DNA of 26,326 nucleotides, taken from positions 1-26,326 of the forward strand of contig RFIY01000040.1 in NCBI GenBank assembly GCA_003695505.1, given 5' to 3'. The notes below the pieces were generated by a model. It had not been told where the DNA came from, did no database searches, and saw nothing but the letters and a program-made list of their open reading frames with translations. Positions 8,391-16,164 of the stretch are shown piece after piece; position 1 is the first letter of the stretch; every line of letters begins with the position of its first letter. A program made the position numbers and the translations under genes. This stretch comes from J088 sp003695505 [NCBI: Candidatus Dadabacteria bacterium] (GTDB lineage Bacteria > J088).

Positions 8391-9007
8391 TGTCGCTGAA
8401 ACGAACCCTGATTCTGGCCACCTGCTCCGCACTGGCTGTCGGCTGTGCCTCCGCACCGAAGCCAAACGCAACGTATGTGAATCCCGATGAGGCCGGCAAG
8501 GTCACCGGTGTCGGCATCGAGAGCCAGGATATTCGCGCGATGACCGACCGGATGGTGCGCGATATGCTGGCCAACCCGGTGATCGCCCGGCTGCAGAATC
8601 CGCCTTATGTCATCATCGACGATGCCTACTTCGTCAACGAAGGCTCACAGCCGATCAACAAGCGCCTGATTACCGAACGGCTGATGATCGAATTGAACCG
8701 CGCGGCCGCGGGACGGATGCTGTTTGTCGAGCGGCAGGCCGAGGACATGGTGCGCGAGGAGCGCGAACGCAAACGTGCCGGCGAGATCGGCGCCGGCGCG
8801 AACGCCCCTGTACGGCAGGTGGCCGGTGCCGACTACCGGTTGACCGGGCGCATCATGACGCTCGATCAGATCGACCCGAAAACCGGGCGTCAGGGCCGTT
8901 ACTACCAGATCACATTCAAGCTGGTCGATCTTGAATCCGGCCTGACCGTCTGGTCGAATCTGTACGAGTTCAAGAAAGAAGCCGAAGCGGGCGTGCTGTA
9001 CCGCTGA
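8390..9007 (+). CDS. lpoB: LpoB-family penicillin-binding protein activator lipoprotein
   Basis: LpoB is an outer-membrane lipoprotein that reaches through the periplasm to stimulate PBP1b. The 205-residue product has a signal with lipobox Cys19 (LAVGC) and the COG3417 core: PPYVIIDD, a helix NKRLITERLMIELNR, RMLFVERQ, then GADYRLTGRI and a terminal beta segment ending ESGLTVWSNLYEFKKE. Unlike E. coli LpoB there is almost no proline-rich tether after the lipid anchor, so its reach across the periplasm is uncertain. The neighbouring COG3014 and YcfL genes support the assignment. Identity to LpoB is by pattern only. Confidence 0.8.
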   Translation: MSLKRTLILATCSALAVGCASAPKPNATYVNPDEAGKVTGVGIESQDIRAMTDRMVRDMLANPVIARLQNPPYVIIDDAYFVNEGSQPINKRLITERLMIELNRAAAGRMLFVERQAEDMVREERERKRAGEIGAGANAPVRQVAGADYRLTGRIMTLDQIDPKTGRQGRYYQITFKLVDLESGLTVWSNLYEFKKEAEAGVLYR

Positions 9008-9014
9008 TGGATCG

Positions 9015-10250
9015 GTGACGCTACGTCCTGCCATTCTGTCCCTGGCGGTCGTGCTGACCGCCTGCGCGACGTCGCAACCGACCCCGACGCGGGAACTGAT
9101 CGACACGAGCCGGATCCCCGCCGATGTACCGGTCGCGTTGCAACGCGCGTGGTGGCCGATTGTCGCGGCGCCAGCCCGCGACCGCGTGCTGCACCGGCTC
9201 AACTTCGCGCTGGCTGCGGCGCGCGCCGGCGCATTTCGTCCGGCCGAACGGGAGTTCGACCAGGCGCTCAACGCCATCGCGTCCGTATTCAGTGACCGCA
9301 AGAACGCGAAGAAGGCGCTCAAGCTCTGGTACGAAGAGGGCATGAAGGACTTCAAGGGCGAGCCGTACGAGCGCGCGATGGCCTACGGTTATCGCGGACT
9401 GCTCTATGCGCTCGCCGGAGAGTACGACAATGCCCGTGCAGCGTTCGAGTCCGGCTTTCAGCAGGATGCCGTCGCGATCGATGCCGATACGGTCGCCGAC
9501 TTCAGCTCGCTGCTCTATCTGAAAGCGTGGGCGTCGGCCCATATGCCGATTAGTCGCAGCCTGGCCCAAGATGACTGGGACGACTACCAGAAGCTGGTGC
9601 CGCAATCGCCGTTGCGGCGTCCGGCGGGGCGAATTGCGATCATCGAGACTGGCAGTGCCCCGCGCAAGGTCGCCGACGGCGTCGGGCACGCGGAACTGGT
9701 CTATCGGCGCGGCAAGGGCTACCAGCCGAACCATTTGCAGACGGCGAATGGCGCCGTGCGGATCGCCTTGCTCGAGGATCTGTTCTTGCAGGCGGCGACG
9801 CGCGGTCCGCGCTTTGTCGACCGGATCATTCAGAACAAGGCGCAGTTCATGGAACGCTCTCTGGCGACCGGGACGGTGCTGTCCGAGATCGGGGATGCGG
9901 CCTGGATTGCGAACATCTGGAGTACGGCCGCGGGCGCCGGGAAGGTTGGCATGGGCGCCGGATACGCCAGCGATGCGCTGGGGCTGGCCAGCGCGATCAG
10001 CCTGCTTTTGTCGGCAAAGGCCAATCCGCATGTCGATACCCGTTACTGGGCCGAACTGCCGGATCGGCTCTACGTCGTCGAACTCGCTGACGGAGCGACG
10101 TTGTTCAATGAAACATTCGAACTGACCTACCCCGATGGCTGGTCATTCTCTGTTCCTGCAACCGAAACGGTCGTCGTGCGGTCCGATACGCTGGAGTGGT
10201 ATCGCGTGCCGCATCGGTTTCGTTACCGGCCGCCCATCGTTTATCCCTGA
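9015..10250 (+). CDS. COG3014-family lipoprotein with TPR-like repeats
   Basis: Begins with GTG; the signal sequence ends in lipobox LTAC with Cys17. At 411 residues it has the family's size. The N-terminal half carries TPR-like helical pairs (for example RLNFALAAARAGAFRPAERE and GYRGLLYALAGEYDNARAAF). The C-terminal half contains a small Gly/Ala-rich segment (GAGKVGMGAGYASDALGLA) and the DTRYWAELPDRLYV signature typical of COG3014 proteins. Function is unknown; in other proteobacteria these genes also sit beside lpoB- and ycfL-type genes. It starts eight bases after the lpoB-like stop. Confidence 0.78.
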   Translation: MTLRPAILSLAVVLTACATSQPTPTRELIDTSRIPADVPVALQRAWWPIVAAPARDRVLHRLNFALAAARAGAFRPAEREFDQALNAIASVFSDRKNAKKALKLWYEEGMKDFKGEPYERAMAYGYRGLLYALAGEYDNARAAFESGFQQDAVAIDADTVADFSSLLYLKAWASAHMPISRSLAQDDWDDYQKLVPQSPLRRPAGRIAIIETGSAPRKVADGVGHAELVYRRGKGYQPNHLQTANGAVRIALLEDLFLQAATRGPRFVDRIIQNKAQFMERSLATGTVLSEIGDAAWIANIWSTAAGAGKVGMGAGYASDALGLASAISLLLSAKANPHVDTRYWAELPDRLYVVELADGATLFNETFELTYPDGWSFSVPATETVVVRSDTLEWYRVPHRFRYRPPIVYP

Positions 10251-10265
10251 CGGAAGGAGTCGCCA

Positions 10266-10742
10266 ATGACACCCCGAATCCTGTTCACGCGTCTGATTGT
10301 GGTGGCGCTGGCGCTTGGCGTGGCCAGCGGATGCGGCTGGCGCCGCGAAGGCCCGGCCACCGGTACAAAGGCCGGCACGCTGCGGCAGGGTATCTATGAG
10401 ACGCCCATGGACAGCGTCGTCGTACTTGACCGCGACCTCGCGGTCTGGACGGGACGGAACTGGAGTTCTCGCAGCAAGATCGCGATTCAGCAGCACGGTG
10501 CGCGGCGCGTTGCCAATTCCGGACTCGAAGTCGTCGTCGAAATTCGCAATCGAACCAATGACCCGCTGACGGTCGAGGCGCGGACGACGTTCTACGATGC
10601 CCAGAACCTCGCCGTCGAGCAGGCGTCTGCCTGGCTGCCGGTCAACCTGCCGCCGCAGGGCACCGCAACCTACACGGAATCATCCATGTCGCCGCAGGCC
10701 CAACATTATCTGGTGGAGGTGCGCCGTGGCCATCGTAAATAA
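10266..10742 (+). CDS. YcfL-family (DUF1425) lipoprotein
   Basis: A 158-residue predicted lipoprotein; the signal ends at Cys23 (VASGC). A good ribosome-binding site, GGAAGGAG, precedes the ATG. The C-terminal 90 residues fit the immunoglobulin-like DUF1425 fold of E. coli YcfL: conserved pattern EVVVEIRNRTNDPL, RTTFYDAQ, SAWLPVNLPPQG and a closing LVEVRR strand. In E. coli ycfL is directly upstream of lpoB; here the order differs but the partnership is kept. Function is unknown, probably periplasmic support of cell-wall synthesis. Confidence 0.78.
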   Translation: MTPRILFTRLIVVALALGVASGCGWRREGPATGTKAGTLRQGIYETPMDSVVVLDRDLAVWTGRNWSSRSKIAIQQHGARRVANSGLEVVVEIRNRTNDPLTVEARTTFYDAQNLAVEQASAWLPVNLPPQGTATYTESSMSPQAQHYLVEVRRGHRK

Positions 10743-11526
10743 GGTGACGGCCGGCGTTGTCATTGCGGCGCTGGCCGGGTGCACGACGTTTCAGCCCACG
10801 GTGCCGCGCCAGTCGGCGCCCGCGCCGACGCCGTACACGCAGCCGGACGCGGAGTCGGTTCGGCATCAGCCAGTCATGGACGCTGCGGCGACGGAGGGCC
10901 GTTATGACCGGGTCGTACCACGACTCAAGGAGGCACTGGCCGGGCGCAAGGTTCGCGTCGCGATTTTCTGGGATGCCGTGATTCCCGAATCGGATGGCGG
11001 ATGGCAGGCGGACTCGCGGTTGTCGCTCGAACTGGATCATCACGTCAGCCAGCCCCAGGCGACGACCTCCGAGCAGCTTGCCGTGGCACTGTCGCGTGAA
11101 TTCTTTTCGCGGCCGTCGCTCGAATCGGGCACGCCCCCGGCACAGGATCCGCTTGCCGCATTCGTGGTCGGCCGCCTGCTGGACGCCGGTGCCGAGGTCG
11201 CGGATCTGAAGCTGGCTGCGCTGCGCGCGCAGCCGGAACTCGACAAGGATCAGGTGTATCGGCGCATCCGCACGTTGATCGAGCAGGCTGATCTGGTGGT
11301 CGAGGTCTTTACGCAGGGAGACCGCATTGCGGTGCGCGTTCGTGATGTGCGCGAAGCGCGCCTGCGCGCAATCGACAGCCAGACGGTCGGCGACGTCGTG
11401 CGGCGGAGCCGCCCGATACGGATTCTCGACGGCGCCGGCGTCGATGCGCGCAGTGTGACCGACAGGCAGGCCGCCGCGCTGGCGGTTGTCGCGAGCGCGT
11501 TGCGTCAGGCTTTGGCCGAATCGTAA
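10726..11526 (+). CDS. Lipoprotein of unknown function, last gene of the lipoprotein operon
   Basis: I do not recognise the family. The open frame extends upstream to 10597, but the GTG at 10726 is the likely start: GGAGG lies six bases before it and the protein then opens with a short basic signal and a classic lipobox LAGC at Cys19. This overlaps the ycfL-type gene by 17 bases. The 266-residue product has a Pro-rich linker after the anchor, an alpha/beta segment (RKVRVAIFWDAVIP near residue 70) and an LIEQADLVVEVFTQGDRIAV stretch that recalls CsgG/TolB-N-like domains, only as a loose resemblance. Confidence 0.72.
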   Translation: MAIVNKVTAGVVIAALAGCTTFQPTVPRQSAPAPTPYTQPDAESVRHQPVMDAAATEGRYDRVVPRLKEALAGRKVRVAIFWDAVIPESDGGWQADSRLSLELDHHVSQPQATTSEQLAVALSREFFSRPSLESGTPPAQDPLAAFVVGRLLDAGAEVADLKLAALRAQPELDKDQVYRRIRTLIEQADLVVEVFTQGDRIAVRVRDVREARLRAIDSQTVGDVVRRSRPIRILDGAGVDARSVTDRQAAALAVVASALRQALAES

Positions 11527-11585
11527 ATGCCTGCCAGAATGGCTGATCGGCGCGTTCGTCGCTGACCGGTTCGGCGGGCTGGCGG

Positions 11586-12596
11586 CTAACTCCAGATCGA
11601 CCAGATCTGGTCGTGCAGGGCGGCGCGCCAGCGGCGAAAGGCCGCGCCGTCTCCGGGTGCGACCGTGCGGTTGGTCAGCAGGATGATGCCCCGTCCAGTT
11701 GCCGGATCGAGCCAGACCGACGTGCCGGTAAAGCCAAGATGGCCAACGGCGCCGGCGGGGGCGTTGGCGCCCGCCTGGCTCGGGCCGGGACCGACACGAT
11801 CCCAGCCGAGCGGTCTGCCATCGTTCGGCACGGAAAGTGCCTGTTCCCGGAGCGAGGGCGACAGCCGCGCGGTGGCGGGCGGAACCAGCCACAGACGGCA
11901 CAATGCTTCGACGGCCTCCGCGGTCGCGAACAGGCCCGCGTGGCCGGCAATCTCGCCGAGGACGGCCGCGTTGGCGTCGTGCACGTCTCCCCGCAACATC
12001 CGCTGTCTCCAGGCGCAGAAGCCGCTCGGTGCAACATGTCGTGACGCTCCTGCAGACTGCGCCCACGCATACTGATCGGCTGCCAGCCCCGCAAGGGGGG
12101 CAAGTTCGGTTGCCAGCCGCTGGGCCAGGGGGCGCTCTCGGGACGCCAGCGCGCCCAGCAGAATAAAGCCCGCATCGCTATAGCGAGTCGGTGCCGGTGT
12201 TTCTGGCACCTCAGCAGCGACGGCCCGCACCAGCGCATCGGTGGACGTGGCAGACGCATACCACGGCTTCCAGGCCGGCAGCCCGCTGCGGTGGCGCAGC
12301 AGCGCTTCGAGCGTGACACTTCCGACCGGTTTGCCATGCGCCGCGGGCAGCAGATCGCCGATAGCGGTATCCAGGCTGTAGATGCCGCGTGAACAGTCCT
12401 GCAGCACCAGCAGCGTCGTGACGAGTGGTTTGGTCAATGATGCGACATCAAACAGCTCGGCACAGCCCGTTTTCCAGGTTTGTGCGCGACCTCCCGTCGT
12501 GAACCATCGCAACGTCGCATGTCCGAACAGGCCCTGGTTGCGTCCACGTTCGAGCGATCCCTGTATGGCAGACGCGTTGCCTGGATCAGGGCACAT
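11586..12596 (-). CDS. Serine beta-lactamase-fold hydrolase (class C / PBP-like)
   Basis: Shows the three active-site elements of the family: SLTK with Ser53 and Lys56, YSD at Tyr139-Asp141 in the YxN position, and HLGFTGT at about 286-292 in the KTG position. Such proteins act as D-alanyl peptidases, esterases or beta-lactamases; which one is not predictable here. The frame is open to 12662, but the ATG at 12596 is preferred because the upstream codons lie inside the preceding lipoprotein gene. That leaves an 11-base overlap and a 336-residue protein. No signal peptide or membrane segment is seen, so a cytoplasmic location is possible. Confidence 0.8.
   Translation of the reverse strand: MCPDPGNASAIQGSLERGRNQGLFGHATLRWFTTGGRAQTWKTGCAELFDVASLTKPLVTTLLVLQDCSRGIYSLDTAIGDLLPAAHGKPVGSVTLEALLRHRSGLPAWKPWYASATSTDALVRAVAAEVPETPAPTRYSDAGFILLGALASRERPLAQRLATELAPLAGLAADQYAWAQSAGASRHVAPSGFCAWRQRMLRGDVHDANAAVLGEIAGHAGLFATAEAVEALCRLWLVPPATARLSPSLREQALSVPNDGRPLGWDRVGPGPSQAGANAPAGAVGHLGFTGTSVWLDPATGRGIILLTNRTVAPGDGAAFRRWRAALHDQIWSIWS
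11598..11613. repeat. Perfect 16-bp palindrome at convergent gene ends
   Basis: CGACCAGATCTGGTCG lies in the last codons of the beta-lactamase-fold gene, about 75 bases past the end of the lipoprotein operon. A similar CCAGATC occurs just before it. It could form a hairpin in transcripts from either side, but no T-run follows on either strand. Confidence 0.35.
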
Positions 12597-13185
12597 CGTC
12601 GGTTGGGGGATCAAATGGGCAGCGCAGCCGGCCCCGGTTCGTGGACAGGCGGCAATCGACATCGGCGACCAGGTCCGGATCGATCGGCCGACGCCGCGCC
12701 GCGTAGTCGAGACGCACCTTGCGCAGCAGTGCGCTTGCTGCGTCCGGGGATGTTCGACTCAGCCACACGCCATACAGATGCATGTCTTCTGCCAGTGGCG
12801 ACGCGGGGCGAAGGTCGCGACGGAGCGTACGGTCGTCGCCCGACATCCACGCAGCCCAGCCGGCCCAGATTCTCAATCGGGCATGTTCCGGATAGCGTCG
12901 CTGCTGTCTCTGCAGCAGGCGTCGCGCAGCCACCGGGTTGCCGCTGCGCAGCAGGCGAGCGCCGAGGTCAGCAATCAGGTCGGGATCATTCGGTGTGGCG
13001 GCCAACGCCGCCCGGGTTTCAGCGATCGCCCGCTCGAGGTCGCCGGACGCATCGGCGGCGGCGGCAATCTGCCGTGCGGCCTGCGGATCATCAGCAGGTT
13101 GAACGCCACGTGTCCAGTGGCGAACCGAACCCGCACAACCGGCCAGAACGATGGCCAGCAAGCTCGTAACGCAGATGCGGTTCAC
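12586..13185 (-). CDS. TPR-like lipoprotein
   Basis: A 199-residue predicted lipoprotein starting with GTG; the signal ends in LAGC with Cys17. The middle reads as TPR-like helices (LERAIAETRAALAATPNDPD, LGARLLRSGNPVAARRLLQR), suggesting a scaffold at the inner face of the outer membrane or the outer face of the inner membrane. Its start overlaps the stop of the upstream membrane-protein gene by four bases (GTGA), and its 3' end overlaps the hydrolase gene, so the three are probably translated together. I cannot name a function. Confidence 0.75.
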   Translation of the reverse strand: MNRICVTSLLAIVLAGCAGSVRHWTRGVQPADDPQAARQIAAAADASGDLERAIAETRAALAATPNDPDLIADLGARLLRSGNPVAARRLLQRQQRRYPEHARLRIWAGWAAWMSGDDRTLRRDLRPASPLAEDMHLYGVWLSRTSPDAASALLRKVRLDYAARRRPIDPDLVADVDCRLSTNRGRLRCPFDPPTDDVP

Positions 13186-13589
13186 AGGTCTTCGGGGTCG
13201 GGATTGCGAATGCGCCAGACCACGGTCAGGATGCCATCAAGCATCGCGAGCAGCCCTGCCGCTGCGGCGACATCCACGCCCGTGCCACGCAGCGACCGGA
13301 ATGACGTCCCGGCATAGATGGCGCCGGCGAGCAGCGTCAGGCCGGTGATGAGAACGGACACGCCACGCGCCAGCAGATGGGGTATGAACGGCAACAGCAA
13401 CAGCAACAGCCCCGCGGCCGGGAATCCCCACATGCGGTTCAGCCCTTCCGCACGGAGCAGGTCGACGCCACGCAGGTCTCCGCACCAGGGCAACCACAAG
13501 GAGACCGCGACCATCAGCGCGGCCGAACGGGCCGGAATGCCCCAGCGCAACAAGCGCGGCGGACGGGGCTTCAACCGAAAATCATCCAT
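13182..13589 (-). CDS. Small four-helix membrane protein
   Basis: Unrecognised. From the ATG at 13589 the product has 135 residues with four likely membrane segments at about 20-36, 53-73, 76-96 and 105-124, the second being a Leu run. The frame is open to 13634, but the ATG there lies right against a hairpin; neither start has a strong ribosome-binding site. It is the second gene after spoVG and overlaps the lipoprotein gene, so it may work with it at the envelope. Confidence 0.65.
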   Translation of the reverse strand: MDDFRLKPRPPRLLRWGIPARSAALMVAVSLWLPWCGDLRGVDLLRAEGLNRMWGFPAAGLLLLLLPFIPHLLARGVSVLITGLTLLAGAIYAGTSFRSLRGTGVDVAAAAGLLAMLDGILTVVWRIRNPDPEDL

Positions 13590-13635
13590 GGCAAATCCGC
13601 TCTCGCGATCGAGATTGCAGCGTGTTTTGTTCATG

Positions 13636-13652
13636 ATACCCGGGACGGGTAT
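13636..13652 (-). terminator. Hairpin between spoVG and the membrane-protein gene
   Basis: A perfect 7-bp stem (ATACCCG / CGGGTAT) with a 3-base loop directly after the spoVG stop. There is no T-run after it on the minus strand, so it is more likely an attenuating or mRNA-stabilising hairpin than a full terminator. It would let spoVG mRNA outnumber that of the genes downstream. Confidence 0.35.
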
Positions 13653-13654
13653 GT

Positions 13655-13924
13655 TCAGGGCGCGTCACCGCCGGTCTGTTCGCGCCACGCCGCAAGGATT
13701 TTTTCTTCGAACGCCTGACGGGTCTCCCTGTTGATCGGATGGGCGATGTCGCGAAAGCCTCCGTCGGGATCGCGGCGGCTCGGCATGGCCACGAAAATGC
13801 CGCTGCGCCCTTTGATGATCTTGATGTCCCGCACCAGAAAACAGTCGTCAATGATGACGCGGACGAAAGCCAGAAGCGGCTCCGCATTGCGTACAGGATA
13901 AATCTTGATGTCTGTCAGTTCCAC
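13655..13924 (-). CDS. spoVG: SpoVG-family nucleic-acid-binding regulator
   Basis: SpoVG proteins are small DNA- and RNA-binding regulators first known from sporulation and septation in Gram-positives and also found in spirochaetes and some proteobacteria. The 89-residue product matches along its whole length: ELTDIKIYPV, DDCFLVRDIKIIKG, GIFVAMPSRRD and FRDIAHPINRETRQ. The start is the GTG at 13924, the first residue of the conserved domain. The frame is open to 14014, but that extension contains the -35 and -10 elements of the promoter and is therefore not translated. It leads a run of envelope genes on the same strand. Confidence 0.93.
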   Translation of the reverse strand: MELTDIKIYPVRNAEPLLAFVRVIIDDCFLVRDIKIIKGRSGIFVAMPSRRDPDGGFRDIAHPINRETRQAFEEKILAAWREQTGGDAP

Positions 13925-13946
13925 GATGTCCGTTCTCTGATTGGGG

Positions 13947-13974
13947 ATTCTAGCAGACGCAGGCTGCCTGTCAA
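13947..13974 (-). promoter_or_regulatory. Near-consensus sigma-70 promoter of spoVG
   Basis: On the minus strand a perfect TTGACA (13974-13969) is followed after 16 bases by TAGAAT (13952-13947). Transcription should start near 13940, about 16 bases before the GTG, leaving a very short leader. This is the best-looking promoter in the window and fixes the spoVG start. Confidence 0.7.
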
Positions 13975-14108
13975 GTTTGTCGCAGGACGAAAAATCCTTC
14001 GCGTCATTGCGCAATATGATGGACTGGTGTTACATGTGGTGTTGAATGTGACGCCGTTTGAGTCGATCCACCCGGCTGGCGCAACGGCGAATGTCGGAGC
14101 AGAAAGCG

Positions 14109-14783
14109 ATGAGTGATCAGGTGTTGACAATCCTTCTCGCCGACGATATGGCCCATTTCCTGGATCTGGAACGTTCGTTCCTGCGACGGGCTGAATGTCG
14201 GCTGGTGACGGCCGCCGATGGGGCCGACGCGCTGATCGCGGCAAAACGCGAAACGCCAGATCTGCTGTTGCTCGATGTCGAAATGCCCAAGATGACGGGC
14301 ATCGAGGTCTGCCGTCTGTTGCGGCAGGATGCGGCGTTCAAGAATACGCCCATCGTCATGGTCACTTCAACGGACCGGCGCGAAGAAGCGTTTCGCGCCG
14401 GGGCTACCGATTTCTGGCAGAAACCGATTCGGGAACGGGAGTTTATCGAAGGTATCCGCGAACTCGTGCCCATCCGCATTCGCGAAGATGAACGCGTGCG
14501 CATCGGGTTGCCGGCGCGTCTGCAGCTCGCCGACGGTCGCGACGTCGATGTCATGACGCGCGATGTCTCGACGAGCGGCGCGTACTTTCTGACGAGTGAG
14601 GCTGCCGACGTCGATTCAGAGTTGACCGTGTCTCTGCGTCTTGGTTTCGACGATGCCCCCGTCGTGGAGCTGCGCGGTCGGGTCGTTCGGGTGGCTCAGG
14701 GCGAAGACGGCGGCCTCGCCGTGGCCTTCGACGGGCCGGAATCCGAGATCAGTCGATTGTCCGACTACCTTGCTACACAGTAA
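14109..14783 (+). CDS. Response regulator with PilZ output domain
   Basis: A receiver domain (about 6-118) has acidic pair Asp12-Asp13, phospho-acceptor Asp56 (LLLLDVEMPK), the switch region around Thr86-Ser87 and Lys105. A PilZ domain (about 125-218) follows, with DVSTSG at 152-157 matching the family's (D/N)xSxxG motif. The other c-di-GMP motif, RxxxR, is not in its usual form: Arg129, Arg131 and Arg137 are present with wrong spacing. I chose the ATG at 14109, with GGAG nine bases upstream, over one at 14058. No histidine kinase is adjacent, so it is an orphan regulator, divergent from spoVG and convergent with the symporter gene. Confidence 0.88.
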   Translation: MSDQVLTILLADDMAHFLDLERSFLRRAECRLVTAADGADALIAAKRETPDLLLLDVEMPKMTGIEVCRLLRQDAAFKNTPIVMVTSTDRREEAFRAGATDFWQKPIREREFIEGIRELVPIRIREDERVRIGLPARLQLADGRDVDVMTRDVSTSGAYFLTSEAADVDSELTVSLRLGFDDAPVVELRGRVVRVAQGEDGGLAVAFDGPESEISRLSDYLATQ

Positions 14784-14807
14784 CCATTCACCGGACAGGC
14801 GCGGCCT

Positions 14808-16163
14808 TTAACGGTTGGGTAACGCGCGCTGCGCCATTTCCTCGCGGTAGCGGTCGTGTTCGGCACGAACCTTGCCTGACAGCAGGATCAGTGCCAGCAC
14901 GTTGGGAATCGCCATCAGTCCGAACGATGCATCGCTGAAGTTGACGACAGAATCCAGCTTCCAGACCGCGCCAACGAAAATCATTGCGACGAACGCGGCC
15001 TTGAACGGTAGCGCCGAACGGCGCCCAAACAGATACCAGGCGCCCTGTTCGCCGTAATAGCTCCATGAAATCATCGTCGAAAAGGCAAACAGCAGTACAG
15101 CCGTGTTGACGAAAAAGGTGCCGAAGCCCGTCAGGACCGAATCGAACGCGGCCGCCGTCAGGCCGACGCCGACGCTGATTTCTTCGTAGCGGGTATGAAA
15201 GCCGGTGATGACGATGACCAGGCCGGTCATCGTACAGACGACGATCGTATCGATAAATGGCCCAAGCATCGCGACCAGGCCTTCACGGGCAGGCCACTGC
15301 GTTTTCGCCGCCGCGTGGGCAATCGGTGCCGATCCGAGTCCGGCCTCGTTCGAAAACGTGCCGCGCCGGACGCCCTGTCGGATGACTTCGCCGACGATGC
15401 CGCCCGCAACTGCGTGGCCTGTGAACGCGTCGGCAAAAATGATCGCGAACGCAGCCGGGATGTCGGCGGCGTGGATCAACAGCACGGTCACGGCTCCACC
15501 GATGTAGATCAGGCACATCGCCGGCACGAGCCGCGACGCGACCTGGCCGATCCGACGGATACCACCGATGATCACCAGGGCCACGCCGATCGACAGCCCC
15601 AGGCCCGTCAGCCAGCGTGGCAGACCATAGGCATTGCCCATCGCCTCCGCGACCTGGTTGGCCTGGAACATGTTGCCGCCACCGAAACTTGCGATCGCGA
15701 CGAGTCCGGCAAACAGCATCGCAACGGGTCGCCAGGATGGCCCCAGTCCCTGTTCGATGTAGTACATGGGACCACCGCGAACCGTGCCATCGGCTTCGAC
15801 CTGGCGGTACATCACGGACAGCGTACAGCTCGCCGCCTTCGTTGCCATCCCAATGAAGCCGATCAACCACATCCAGACCAGCGCGCCAGGCCCGCCAGTG
15901 GAAACGGCGATCGCGACACCGGCAATATTGCCCAGACCGATCGTCGCGCTCAGTGCGGCGCTTAGCGCCTGGAAATGAGAAATTTCACCCGGGTCGTGTT
16001 CGTCGTCGTGCTTGCCTCGCAGCAGGTCGATCGCGTGACGAAAGCCGCGGACCTGCGGTAGTCCAAGCCGGACAGTCAGAAACAGACCGGTGCCCGCGAG
16101 CAGAACGACCAGCCACATCCCCCAGATCAGGCCGACGGCCTGCTCGAGCGCTGCGGCGATCAT
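14808..16163 (-). CDS. AGCS-family alanine/glycine:sodium symporter
   Basis: A 451-residue, very hydrophobic protein with about ten membrane segments. It carries the family's conserved GLGNIAGVAIAVSTGGPGA segment near residue 75-95, RGGPMYYIEQGLG, and FSNEAGLGSAPIAHAAA. AGCS carriers import alanine or glycine with sodium. Its ATG lies one base after the bioB stop, so the two are probably one operon. Alanine is a substrate of BioF in biotin synthesis, which might explain the pairing, but this is inference. Confidence 0.92.
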   Translation of the reverse strand: MIAAALEQAVGLIWGMWLVVLLAGTGLFLTVRLGLPQVRGFRHAIDLLRGKHDDEHDPGEISHFQALSAALSATIGLGNIAGVAIAVSTGGPGALVWMWLIGFIGMATKAASCTLSVMYRQVEADGTVRGGPMYYIEQGLGPSWRPVAMLFAGLVAIASFGGGNMFQANQVAEAMGNAYGLPRWLTGLGLSIGVALVIIGGIRRIGQVASRLVPAMCLIYIGGAVTVLLIHAADIPAAFAIIFADAFTGHAVAGGIVGEVIRQGVRRGTFSNEAGLGSAPIAHAAAKTQWPAREGLVAMLGPFIDTIVVCTMTGLVIVITGFHTRYEEISVGVGLTAAAFDSVLTGFGTFFVNTAVLLFAFSTMISWSYYGEQGAWYLFGRRSALPFKAAFVAMIFVGAVWKLDSVVNFSDASFGLMAIPNVLALILLSGKVRAEHDRYREEMAQRALPNR

Positions 16164-16164
16164 G

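Noticed and set aside
9021-10031. 336-residue minus-strand open frame
   Set aside because: Antisense of the COG3014 gene with its signal peptide and family motifs; no signals of its own.
10642-12066. 474-residue minus-strand open frame
   Set aside because: Overlaps two lipoprotein genes antisense and the hydrolase out of frame; Arg-rich shadow composition.
13390-13415. CAG/CAA-like microsatellite encoding poly-Gln on the plus strand
   Set aside because: It is the complement of the Leu run in the second membrane helix of the gene at 13182-13589.
14006-14015. ATTGCGCAAT palindrome upstream of the REC-PilZ gene as an operator
   Set aside because: A single 10-bp palindrome in GC-rich DNA with no promoter nearby that I can support; likely chance.
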